DNA from: JBGCEZ01 sp045106735
Lineage (GTDB): Bacteria; Planctomycetota; Phycisphaerae; Phycisphaerales; SM1A02
Assembly (NCBI GenBank): GCA_045106735.1
Contig: JBGCEZ010000049.1
Span: 1 to 52,686, forward strand
DNA length: 52,686 nt
Direction: 5' to 3'
Made by a program: the position numbers and the translations under genes. This document shows, in pieces, positions 17,037 through 24,989 of this stretch; positions within the stretch are counted from its first letter, which is position 1, and each line of letters opens with the position of its first letter. Under the pieces are notes generated by a model. The model saw only the letters and a list, made by a program, of their open reading frames with translations, searched no databases and was not told the origin of the DNA.

Positions 17037-17915
17037 ATGCGCACCGCCTCGCCCCGCTCCTGCCGCCCACTCGTTGTCCTGATGCTGCTCGCGGCGTGTG
17101 TGTTCCCCGCCCTGGACCGCGAGGCATCCGCCGAAGTCCGGCGCGAACGCATCAACTACGAAGTTGGTGGGAACGCGTATTTCGGCTGGAAGCTCTGGGA
17201 TGACGCCCGCCCCGCGCCGCGCCCCGGCGTGCTGCTCTTCCACGAATTCTTCGGACTCGAGTCGTTCATCGTCGAACGCGGGGTCGCGCTGGCCGAGGCG
17301 GGCTACGTCGTCTTCGTGGCCGACATGTACGGGATGAACGTTGATGGCACGAACGTTGTCGCCGACACGCCGGAAGAAGCCGTCAACTTGGCGTCCGCGC
17401 TCTATCAGGACCGGCCCGAGATGGGCCGTCGAGCGACGGCGGCATTTCTCCGCCTCGCCCGCCAAAGCGAAGTCGATCCGGGCCGGATTGTGGCCATCGG
17501 CTATGGCTTCGGGGGGACTGCCGCCTTGGAGCTGGCCCGCGGCGGCACGACCCTGGACGGCGTGGTCGTGGTCCACGGGAGCCTTTGGACGCCGGATCCC
17601 GGCCGCAATGCCCGGATCAAGGGCGAGGTGCTCGTCCTCCGCGGTGGCAAGGATCCCTTCGTGACCGACGACGAAGTCGTCGAGTTTCGTGCGTCGATGG
17701 AACGCTCCACCCGGCGCGTGAGTTTCACGAACTACGCCTGGGCCCAGCATTCGTTCTCCAACCGACGGTCCACGAGTTGGGGACTCACCGGAATTGGGCA
17801 CGATGCCGAGGCGGCCGAGGCGTCGGAACGGGCGATCCTCGCGTTCATGGAGCGCGTCGTCGACGGACCGACCCGTGGCACCCGAATCGAAGAAAAGAAC
17901 CCCGATCTTCCGTGA
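17037..17915 (+). CDS. Dienelactone hydrolase-family protein lacking the catalytic nucleophile
   Basis: 292 residues with signal peptide (PLVVLMLLAACVFPALDREASA), so exported. The alpha/beta-hydrolase core follows the dienelactone hydrolase pattern: GVLLFHEFFGLESFI, VADMYGMN, the nucleophile elbow AIGYGFGGTAALEL, the acid Asp in GGKDPFVTDDE and the His in WAQHSFSN. In active members the elbow reads G-x-C-x-G-G (or Ser); here the central residue is Gly157 (codon GGC at 17505), one base change from TGC. Thus the triad is incomplete and it may be non-catalytic or act otherwise. It ends 9 bases from a convergent gene. Confidence 0.88.
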   Translation: MRTASPRSCRPLVVLMLLAACVFPALDREASAEVRRERINYEVGGNAYFGWKLWDDARPAPRPGVLLFHEFFGLESFIVERGVALAEAGYVVFVADMYGMNVDGTNVVADTPEEAVNLASALYQDRPEMGRRATAAFLRLARQSEVDPGRIVAIGYGFGGTAALELARGGTTLDGVVVVHGSLWTPDPGRNARIKGEVLVLRGGKDPFVTDDEVVEFRASMERSTRRVSFTNYAWAQHSFSNRRSTSWGLTGIGHDAEAAEASERAILAFMERVVDGPTRGTRIEEKNPDLP

Positions 17916-17924
17916 CCGGCGGGA

Positions 17925-18599
17925 TCAGTCCCACCCGACCGTCGGCCGGCGCGCGGCATCCACGGTGGGCCGCGCGCCCGGGTCGAGCGTCCAACCCGAT
18001 CGTTCAATGCTGACGCCAAGGGCGCTGGCCACACGGGTCACCGGTTCGTGGATGCGGTCCATCAAACGGTCGATGTCGCGATCCGAGTCGACGAGAAACT
18101 GCACCGGCCTCCGACCGATTCGGATTTCCGCCACCGCGATCGGACGACCCTGACGGTCCATCCGGCCACGGACACGGACGCTGCGAATGCGGTTCACGTC
18201 GACGGTGCGGTCCCGAAACGGAAAGCGCCGCACCACGAGGTTGCCGTCGCCGACCATGTGCAGTTCCAAGGTCGCGGCCGAACGGGCCAAGATGGCGATT
18301 CCGCCGCCGGCCAAGACGACCAAGGCCAAGCCGATGGCGAGGCCGGCCCAGTCCGACATGTCACTGCCGTTCGTGGCGATGATCCGCTGCAGCAATGCCG
18401 CGGCCAGGACCGCACCGCCCAGGCCAACGACCCCGACGACCGTTCCGGCCAACAGACCACCGGCGGCACTGAGCATCGGCGGACGCGAACTCAGCAGCAG
18501 CGTCTCGGATCGCGGCTCGTTCGATCGCGCGCGGCGACTGGGCGAGGCAGCGGGTGCGGGTGCGGCAGCGGGTGCGGATTGGGAAGGTCGTCGAATCAT
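17925..18599 (-). CDS. Membrane protein of unknown function (PH-like domain possible)
   Basis: 224 residues from the ATG at 18599. An Ala/Ser-rich N-terminus is followed by two transmembrane helices (AAGGLLAGTVVGVVGLGGAV and WAGLAIGLALVVLAGGGIAI) and a cytoplasmic beta-rich region (LELHMVGDGNLVVRRFPFRD, VNRIRSVRVRGR, VAEIRIGRRPVQFLVDSD). The two-helix plus small beta domain layout resembles bacterial PH-domain membrane proteins, but no specific motif proves this. A longer version starting at 18755 is open but has no support. It could be co-transcribed with the transporter gene upstream. Confidence 0.6.
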   Translation of the reverse strand: MIRRPSQSAPAAAPAPAASPSRRARSNEPRSETLLLSSRPPMLSAAGGLLAGTVVGVVGLGGAVLAAALLQRIIATNGSDMSDWAGLAIGLALVVLAGGGIAILARSAATLELHMVGDGNLVVRRFPFRDRTVDVNRIRSVRVRGRMDRQGRPIAVAEIRIGRRPVQFLVDSDRDIDRLMDRIHEPVTRVASALGVSIERSGWTLDPGARPTVDAARRPTVGWD

Positions 18600-18768
18600 G
18601 GCCTCTGTATGGTCGCGTCCGCCGAGGCCGCGGGCCAGTCTTTCCTGCACTCGGATGCGACACGCTGGCGGCCGGCGGCCGGCGATGAGGAAGCGAGAAG
18701 CTGCTGCCGGCCCCCTGGAAACGCTCGAGTCGGGCTCAGCCCGCCCCCGCCTCAACCTGACCCCGGCC

Positions 18769-20802
18769 TCAGAATGACCAGATCAGTGGGGCGAGCCCGA
18801 CGGTCACCAGGCAAACCAAGATGTTCATTGGCAGCCCGAATCGCAGGTAATCGCTGAATCGATACCCGCCCGGGCCAAAGACCATCAAGTTCGTTTGGTA
18901 GCCGAGCGGGGTCGAAAAACTGGCCGACCCGGCCATCATGATCGACATGACGAACGGCATCGCGCTCACGTCGAGTTGCGAGGCCGTCACCATCGCCACC
19001 GGGAACATCAATACGACCGCGGCGTTGTTGGTGACGAGCTCGGTCAGCAAGTTGGTGGCGACGTACACCGCGAGCAGCGCCAGCCAGGGATTGCCGCCAG
19101 CGGCAGCGGTCAGACCGTCGGCCACCGCCGCCGCCAGACCGGTTGACTTCATGGCCGCCCCGATCCCGAGGGCGGCCGCAATCACCACCAAGAGCGACCA
19201 GTCCACCGCGGATCGCACCGATCGCAACGAGCAGCAGCGGGTGAACAACATGAGTCCCGCCGTCAGCATGGATGCCTGCAGCATGCTCATCCACTGGGCC
19301 GCGGCCAGCACCACCATCAAGACGAGCAGTCCCATGGCGATGGGCGCCTTGGCGTGCCGTGGCGGCGTGGAATTCTCGATGGTGCTGACGAGGAAGAAGT
19401 CGCGCGAGTCTCGATGTCGTCCGCCGAAGCTCGGCTGCGACTCGATCAACAGCGTGTCGCCCGGCTGCAAGCGGATGTCGCCGATCTTGCCCTTGAGGCG
19501 GCGGCCATTGCGGGCCACCGCGATGATGACCGCGTCGTACCGGCTGCGGAATCGCCCTTCGCGGACCGTGCGACCGATGCCCGGAAATGTGTTCGACACC
19601 ACCGCCTCGAAAAGGCAGCGGGCATGCCGCGGCCCCTCCAGCTTGAAGACCTGGTCGCTCGGGAGTTCGAGGCCACGAAGCTTGGCGAGGTCGCGGATGG
19701 ACTCGACGATCCCGGTGAAGACCAGGTGATCCCCCGCCTGGAGCACTTCTTCCGGGCCGACGGCAGGAATCAACGCGCCCGCCCGTTCGATCTCCACCAG
19801 ATAGCAGCCCGGCAGGTGCCGCAGGCCGGCCGCTTCGATCGTCCGTCCGATCAATGGACTGGCCCGGGGCACGACCATCTCGGCCACGTATTCGCGCGGA
19901 TCGCCGAGGGTGCGGGCGCTGCCGCCGTTGTCCGGCAGGAGCTTCGGCGCCAAAATCCACACGTAGGCCGTGCCGAGCACCAGACACGGAAAACCGATGA
20001 GCGTGATGCCGAACATCGTCAACGGCTTCATGTCCCCCAGCGTACGGGCGACCGCTTCGTCTTCCGCCGAGATGGCCGGGGCGCGCACGCCGGCGTTCGC
20101 GGGGGCCGCGGAAGTGGGCGCTGCCGAGGCGGGTGGAGCGACGCCGGGGGGTACCGCGCCAGCACCGGGCGTTGGAGCGGGCACCGCACCGGACGCGGCC
20201 GAACCATCAGTTGCCGCCGGAACCGCCGCATCGATGGACTCGAGGGTGGCCCGTGCACTCTGGATGTTCTTCTGGACGAGCCCAGCCACCACGAGGTTGG
20301 TGCTCGTGCCGATCAGCGAGCACGTCCCGCCCAGGATCGCGGCGAAGCTCAACGGCATGAGCAGCCGCGAAGCTGCGAACCCGCGCTGCCGCGACCAATC
20401 GATGATCGCGGGAATGAGCATGGCCACGACGGGCGTGTTGTTCAGGAACGCGCTCAGGGCCGACACCGGCAACGTCACCCGGACCAGGGCCCCGCGAAGC
20501 TTGCGCGGACGCCCGAGCAGGCGGCCGCCGATCGTGTCGATCGCCCCGGTTTCACGCAATCCCGCCACCACGGCAAAGAGCACGCCGATCGTCACCACCC
20601 CGGGATTGGCCAAGCCGGAGAGCCCCTCTTCGGGCGTGAGAATCCCGCCGATCTGCCACGTGCCGTCGCGGCGGCCCGGCAACACCATCAGCAGCGTCAA
20701 CCCGCCGACGAGGATCGCATCCGCCGGCAGCCGGCTCTTGGCCAGCATCAGCAGCACGATCACCAGAACGGCGAGCACGCACCAGGCTTCGTAGGGGAGC
20801 AT
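18769..20802 (-). CDS. SLC13-type ion/anion transporter with two RCK_C domains
   Basis: 677 residues from the ATG at 20802 (MLPYEAWCVLAVLVIVLLML). The protein has an N-terminal transport half containing the re-entrant motif SAFLNNTPVVAMLIPAI and SLIGTSTNLVVAGL, then two cytoplasmic TrkA-C/RCK_C domains (EYVAEMVVPRASPLIGRTIE; FEAVVSNTFPGIGRTVREGR) and a second transport half with NLLTELVTNNAAVVLMFPVA and STPLGYQTNLMVFGPGGY. This is the bacterial SLC13/DASS-RCK family, whose substrates include sulfate and dicarboxylates. An Ala/Pro-rich insertion of about 60 residues sits in the loop after the first half. Confidence 0.92.
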   Translation of the reverse strand: MLPYEAWCVLAVLVIVLLMLAKSRLPADAILVGGLTLLMVLPGRRDGTWQIGGILTPEEGLSGLANPGVVTIGVLFAVVAGLRETGAIDTIGGRLLGRPRKLRGALVRVTLPVSALSAFLNNTPVVAMLIPAIIDWSRQRGFAASRLLMPLSFAAILGGTCSLIGTSTNLVVAGLVQKNIQSARATLESIDAAVPAATDGSAASGAVPAPTPGAGAVPPGVAPPASAAPTSAAPANAGVRAPAISAEDEAVARTLGDMKPLTMFGITLIGFPCLVLGTAYVWILAPKLLPDNGGSARTLGDPREYVAEMVVPRASPLIGRTIEAAGLRHLPGCYLVEIERAGALIPAVGPEEVLQAGDHLVFTGIVESIRDLAKLRGLELPSDQVFKLEGPRHARCLFEAVVSNTFPGIGRTVREGRFRSRYDAVIIAVARNGRRLKGKIGDIRLQPGDTLLIESQPSFGGRHRDSRDFFLVSTIENSTPPRHAKAPIAMGLLVLMVVLAAAQWMSMLQASMLTAGLMLFTRCCSLRSVRSAVDWSLLVVIAAALGIGAAMKSTGLAAAVADGLTAAAGGNPWLALLAVYVATNLLTELVTNNAAVVLMFPVAMVTASQLDVSAMPFVMSIMMAGSASFSTPLGYQTNLMVFGPGGYRFSDYLRFGLPMNILVCLVTVGLAPLIWSF

Positions 20803-21124
20803 GGCGAGAAGGGATTCCGTGGGGGGACGCAGATCGCGCGGACTCCAGTGCCATCGGGTGACCCGGGGCCGCATCGCCAGTCATCCCGCCCGTTGGCCGG
20901 GCGGACGCTTCCCATTGTCGCCGCGGGCGGCCGATCGTGCGCGGTGCCGCGAGAATCTGCGTCGAATGGGGGCGGATGGTGCGCGAGGGGCTGACCGGTC
21001 AGCCATACCCCGGCCGCGCCCCCGGTCGAGCTCTGGTCGAGCTCTGGTCGAGCTCCGGTCGAGCTCCGGTCGAGCTCTGGTCGAGCTCCGGTCGCGGGCG
21101 GTACCGCCCGGTTGCCGGAATCGT
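20803..21124. other. Intergenic region with an 11-bp minisatellite
   Basis: Lies upstream of the SLC13 gene and downstream of the L,D-transpeptidase gene (both minus strand). Apart from the repeat at 21024-21094 no gene is evident. Confidence 0.6.
21024..21094. repeat. Six tandem copies of an 11-bp unit, GGTCGAGCTCY
   Basis: Copies begin at 21024, 21035, 21046, 21057, 21068 and 21079, followed by a partial GGTCG. Each contains the palindrome GAGCTC. The unit is not a multiple of three and lies outside genes. Confidence 0.95.
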
Positions 21125-21769
21125 TCAGCCGATCCACACCGGGTGACCCGCGGCGACCAAGTCGCTCAGTCGCACGATGTCCGCACAGGACACGCGGACG
21201 CAGCCATGGCTGGCCGGATGTCCGAGCCGCTCGGGATGGTTGGTCCCGTGCAGGTAGATGAAGCGATCGTGTGAATCGCGGTCGCCGCCGCGGTTGCGAC
21301 CGGGCTCAGCCCCGTCCAGCCAGAGGACCCGCCCCAGAATGAGGTCCTCGTCGGTATCGGCATCGGACGAACCAGCCGAGTCAGTGGTGCGGTCAAAGGC
21401 AAGGTCGTTGGCCAACTCACTGGCCGAGCCGCTCGCCACTGCGTCGGTGGAAGCGGCGGTGGAATCGCCGCCCCAGGCCTCGCCGGTCCACTCGCGGCTC
21501 CGCAGAATCGCTTCGGGTGGGAGGCCATTGCCGATGGTCTCGCTGATGACATGCCATCCGCGTGGTGTGCGCAGCGATCCACGTTCTTCGCCCAGACCAG
21601 CGGCCGCGGTCGAGCACGGCATGACCGCGACCACCCGCCATCCATCGATCACCCAGACCCGCTGCATGTCGACGTCGACCCACAGCAACGTGCCTTCCGG
21701 CGCATGATCCGTCCAACCGGGCAGCCGGCTGGCCAACGCTTGGTGGTGCGAACGAATCATCATGACCAT
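21125..21769 (-). CDS. L,D-transpeptidase (YkuD domain)
   Basis: 214 residues from the ATG at 21769, preferred because GGGAG lies 7 bases upstream (an upstream ATG at 21853 is possible). YkuD elements: LLWVDVDMQRVWVIDGWRVV, SLRTPRGWHVISETIGNG, then YLHGTNHPERLGHPASHGCV with the catalytic Cys in SHGCVRVS. Such enzymes form 3-3 peptidoglycan cross-links or attach proteins to the wall. About 50 acidic Ser/Asp-rich residues are inserted in the middle of the domain. No signal peptide is obvious, which is odd for a periplasmic enzyme. The wall link fits the mur operon 11 kb away, but they are separate units. Confidence 0.9.
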   Translation of the reverse strand: MVMMIRSHHQALASRLPGWTDHAPEGTLLWVDVDMQRVWVIDGWRVVAVMPCSTAAAGLGEERGSLRTPRGWHVISETIGNGLPPEAILRSREWTGEAWGGDSTAASTDAVASGSASELANDLAFDRTTDSAGSSDADTDEDLILGRVLWLDGAEPGRNRGGDRDSHDRFIYLHGTNHPERLGHPASHGCVRVSCADIVRLSDLVAAGHPVWIG

Positions 21770-22073
21770 CACCGTGCTCCCAGCGCCGAGAGCCGTGCTC
21801 CCGGGGCCGCGTTCCATTCGTGTCCCCCGCGCCAACGGGATCACTCGACCCATTCAGTCTCTCGTGTCCCCTGGACCGCGTCATGTCCAGTGTGTGAGAC
21901 GCTCGGACACGCCACGGGGTTCAGCCATTCCTGGCTGATTGGGTTCATTGTCAAGTTGCCGCCGCCGCCCGGTCAGCACCGCGGCTGGCCGCCGCTCGAC
22001 GACCGAACGCCGCTCAGATCGGCCCACCGCCTGGCCCAACCGCGGTGGAAAGGCATCGTCCGCCCCAGACCCC

Positions 22074-23378
22074 TCAACCGCCTTCCGGGGCGGGAATCGC
22101 CGGTTTTCGCAGGACCCGGGTCCCGATCGGGATCGTCGCGAGCTGCTCGGCGATCCGCGGACCGGCCCGCCCGTCGCCGTACGGATTCACGGCCGCCGAG
22201 GCGACCTCACGGAATTCCGGGGTGAGGGCTCGGGTGATCGCATCGGCCATCGCCGCTGCATCCGGTGCCGCGTGCAAGATGTTCCCCGCCCGCTCGCGGC
22301 CGGCTTGCCGCGGGCCGACGTCAACCGCCGGTAGGCCCAGTGAAGGCGATTCCATGATGCCGGAACTGGAGTTGCCGACCATGAGGGAGGCCCCCGAAAG
22401 CAAGCCCCAGTAGTCCGCCGGCTCCAGGTTCACAAAGAGGCGAGCGGGCGGCCGATCGATGGCCCGCCGGTCCAACCAACGGCGGATGGTGGCGACGATC
22501 CGACGGCCGCCGGCGTCGGCGTTCGAATGGCAAATGGCCACCCCGATCCCGCGCGATTCGATGCTCGCCTCAATCGCCGCCAGCAGTGCGTCGATGCCCG
22601 CGTCGGGCGTTTCGTCCAAGGTCACGGGGTGGTACGCGACGACGGCGTACGGCGCCGAGTCTTGACCGTCGGCCGTCGCCGACATCGCCGCGTGGGCGGG
22701 CGACGGCGCGAGCGGATGCGCGAGATGGTCCAGTGAACCCGCCCCGGTTCGATGGATGCGCCAGGCCGCCTCGCCCATCCGGACCAACCGGCGCGCCGCC
22801 TCGGCCGTGGTCACGAAATGGTGGGACGCGAGCATGCTCAGGGCATTGCGCACCGCGTGATCAATCACGCCTTCACTCGCCTCGCCGCCTTCCACGTGCA
22901 CAATGGGCACCCGCATCGTCATCGCCGCGGTGGCCGGGGCGAGCATTTCGTAGCGGTCGGCCACCACCATGATCGCATCGGGTCGCTGCCGGTCGATCAC
23001 ATCGGCGAAACCGCTTGTGGCCAAGGCCAGCCCGCGGGCCATGGCCGCATCGCCGTCGGACGCAAGGAGGCAATCGACCCGCTCGTCCACCGTGAACCCG
23101 TCGCGCTCGATGACGTCAACGGCCCGGCCGAATTCCGGGGCCAACATGGCCGCGGTGGCCACGAGGATCGGCTCGATCCGGGGATCGCGTCGGACGGCTT
23201 CCAGCGGCCATCGCAGGTGGCACCAATCGGCTCGGGAACTCGTGACGAACATGATCCGGCGCGGACGGCCGGCGCGGGACGGTTCCCCGGACAGAACGTC
23301 AGACGGTGCCGCGGGCGGCAACGGATCGAGCAGTGGGACCGGCTCGGACGATGGCGATGTTTCGGCGGAAGCGTGCAT
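22074..23378 (-). CDS. UDP-N-acetylglucosamine 2-epimerase (hydrolysing, NeuC-like)
   Basis: 434 residues from the ATG at 23378 (GGGAG 5 bases upstream; another ATG lies at 23390). A Pro/Ser-rich start of about 40 residues precedes the GT-B fold: RIMFVTSSRADWCHLRWPLE, MVVADRYEMLAPATAAM, VHVEGGEASEGVIDHAVRNA, and the UDP-binding end MVGNSSSGIMESPSLGLPAV with GPRQAGRERAGNIL. The last segment is characteristic of the NeuC branch, which makes ManNAc or related sugars for nonulosonic acids. No neuA/neuB homologues are in the window, so the end product is unknown. Confidence 0.9.
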   Translation of the reverse strand: MHASAETSPSSEPVPLLDPLPPAAPSDVLSGEPSRAGRPRRIMFVTSSRADWCHLRWPLEAVRRDPRIEPILVATAAMLAPEFGRAVDVIERDGFTVDERVDCLLASDGDAAMARGLALATSGFADVIDRQRPDAIMVVADRYEMLAPATAAMTMRVPIVHVEGGEASEGVIDHAVRNALSMLASHHFVTTAEAARRLVRMGEAAWRIHRTGAGSLDHLAHPLAPSPAHAAMSATADGQDSAPYAVVAYHPVTLDETPDAGIDALLAAIEASIESRGIGVAICHSNADAGGRRIVATIRRWLDRRAIDRPPARLFVNLEPADYWGLLSGASLMVGNSSSGIMESPSLGLPAVDVGPRQAGRERAGNILHAAPDAAAMADAITRALTPEFREVASAAVNPYGDGRAGPRIAEQLATIPIGTRVLRKPAIPAPEGG

Positions 23379-23512
23379 GCGCACTCCCATGAGACGTCAA
23401 TGTCAGAAAAGTTTGGCGACAGCGCAAGCGGCCGGCCAGCGCCGGGGGGAGCGATGGCGGGCGATGAAGCGAGCGAAGTCGTCCATGGCCGCGTCGATGC
23501 CCGCGCCGATTC

Positions 23513-23590
23513 CCCAACCGGAGCCCCAACCGGAGCCCAACCGGGTCCCAACCGAGTCCCAACCGAGTCCCAACCGAGTCCCACCCGAGT
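23513..23590. repeat. Seven tandem copies of an 11-bp unit, CCCAACCGAGT
   Basis: Runs between the divergent epimerase and methyltransferase genes. The first copy is 12 bp (CCCAACCGGAGC), the next CCCAACCGGAG and CCCAACCGGGT, then three perfect copies and one CCCACCCGAGT. Confidence 0.95.
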
Positions 23591-23626
23591 CCCGGATCCC
23601 ACGCCCAGCATCTACCATCGCCGGCC

Positions 23627-24454
23627 ATGGTACGCCCTCCCTTCGATGCCCTGGCCCCCTGGTACGACGCGGTCTACGCCGTGCGCGGGAAAGCGCACCG
23701 GGCCGAGGCAGACGCCGCGCTGCGGGCGGCCGGGCATCCCGGCTTGCCGGCGGACGTCGCCGGGACCGCCGTCCCGATATCCGGCGCCACCGAACCGACG
23801 CTCGCCGGCGAGACGCCGCCACCGCGCCTTCTTGATGTGGCGTGCGGCACCGGCTCACACCTCCAGTGGTTCCAGTGCGTGACCCGGGCCGAAGGGCTCG
23901 ACGCCCATCCGGACATGCGCCGGATCGCCCAGGAAAAACTGCCGGGCGTGACCATCCACAGCGGCGACATGCGTTCGTTTCGGCGGCCCGATCGATTCGA
24001 CATCATCACGTGCTTGTTTGCTTCCATCGGCTACCTGGCGGACCACGCGGACTTGGACGCCGCGATCATGACCATGGGCATGCACCTGGCCCCGGGCGGC
24101 CGGCTGGTGATCCAGCCGCCCCTCTTTCCGGCCGATGTCCAGCCCGCGGAAGTCCAACACGACCGCGCAACCATTGGCCACCGGGTCGTCACCCGGCGCA
24201 CCACAGCCGAACGCAATGGCGATGTGCTCCACGTTCAATTTTCGCTGACGATCGAAGCTGGAATCGATACCGAGATCGATGCTGGCAACGCCGCCGGCTC
24301 GGAGGGCCGTCCGGAGCGTCACGTCGAAACCCATCACATCCGCTTGTTTGCCCCCGACGACTACGCCGCGGCCTTCGACGCGGCCGGACTCGCCGCCGAA
24401 CTTGTGGATGCCCGGGGACTCGGCCGTGTGTTCGTGGCCGTCAGTACCGGATGA
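23627..24454 (+). CDS. Class I SAM-dependent methyltransferase
   Basis: 275 residues. Start PPFDALAPWYDAVYAVRGKA is typical of small-molecule methyltransferases of the Methyltransf_25/11 type. SAM-binding motif I is LLDVACGTGSHLQWF (residues about 66-80), followed by GLDAHPDMRRIAQE and motif II IITCLFASIGYLAD, and the post-motif GGRLVIQPPLFP. Substrate cannot be inferred. Its 3' end overlaps the convergent apt gene by 14 bases, so no terminator fits between them. Confidence 0.87.
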   Translation: MVRPPFDALAPWYDAVYAVRGKAHRAEADAALRAAGHPGLPADVAGTAVPISGATEPTLAGETPPPRLLDVACGTGSHLQWFQCVTRAEGLDAHPDMRRIAQEKLPGVTIHSGDMRSFRRPDRFDIITCLFASIGYLADHADLDAAIMTMGMHLAPGGRLVIQPPLFPADVQPAEVQHDRATIGHRVVTRRTTAERNGDVLHVQFSLTIEAGIDTEIDAGNAAGSEGRPERHVETHHIRLFAPDDYAAAFDAAGLAAELVDARGLGRVFVAVSTG

Positions 24455-24989
24455 CCGAGTGCACGTCGCTGTCGGAGACGAGCTGCGATCGCCCGTTCAA
24501 GGCCGCGAGTTCGATCAAGACGGAGATGCCGGCCAGTTCCGCTCCGGCCATCTCGAGCAACTGCGTGCACGCGACCAACGTCCCGCCGGTGGCAATGAGA
24601 TCGTCCACCAGCAGGACGCGCTGACCGCGGCGCAAAGCATCGGAGTGCAATTCGAGCCGGTCGGTGCCGTACTCGAGTTCGTAGTCGACGCCAAAGGCCG
24701 AGTGCGGCAGCTTGCCGGCCTTGCGGATCGGTACGAAGCCGGCCGAGAGCGCCTGGGCGATCGCGGTGCCGAAGATGAACCCTCGGCTTTCGGCCCCGAT
24801 GACCAGTTCAATCCCTCGGCCGCGGAATGGGTTGGCCATCAGTTCGACGGCCAGGGCCAAGGCCGCGGGATCGGCCAAGAGCGGCGTAAAGTCGCGGAAG
24901 ACAATGCCCGGCTTGGGAAAGTCGGGGACGTCCCGGATCAACGCGCGGAGGCGATCAACGGGCTCATGGGCGACGTTGGGATGGGACAT
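24441..24989 (-). CDS. apt: Adenine phosphoribosyltransferase
   Basis: 182 residues, the standard length. It converts adenine and PRPP to AMP and diphosphate (purine salvage). Family features: IRDVPDFPKPGIVFRDFTPL at the N-terminus, GAESRGFIFGTAIA, the lysine loop RKAGKLPHSAFGVDYELEYG and the PRPP loop VLLVDDLIATGGTLVA. The start lies 26 bases inside the end of the HisAIED gene, so it is the last gene of the his operon. A link is logical: the his pathway consumes ATP and PRPP and releases AICAR, a purine intermediate. Confidence 0.96.
   Translation of the reverse strand: MSHPNVAHEPVDRLRALIRDVPDFPKPGIVFRDFTPLLADPAALALAVELMANPFRGRGIELVIGAESRGFIFGTAIAQALSAGFVPIRKAGKLPHSAFGVDYELEYGTDRLELHSDALRRGQRVLLVDDLIATGGTLVACTQLLEMAGAELAGISVLIELAALNGRSQLVSDSDVHSVIRY

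Noticed and set aside
21024..21094. CRISPR-like array
   Set aside because: The 11-bp units are contiguous with no spacers and no cas genes are present.
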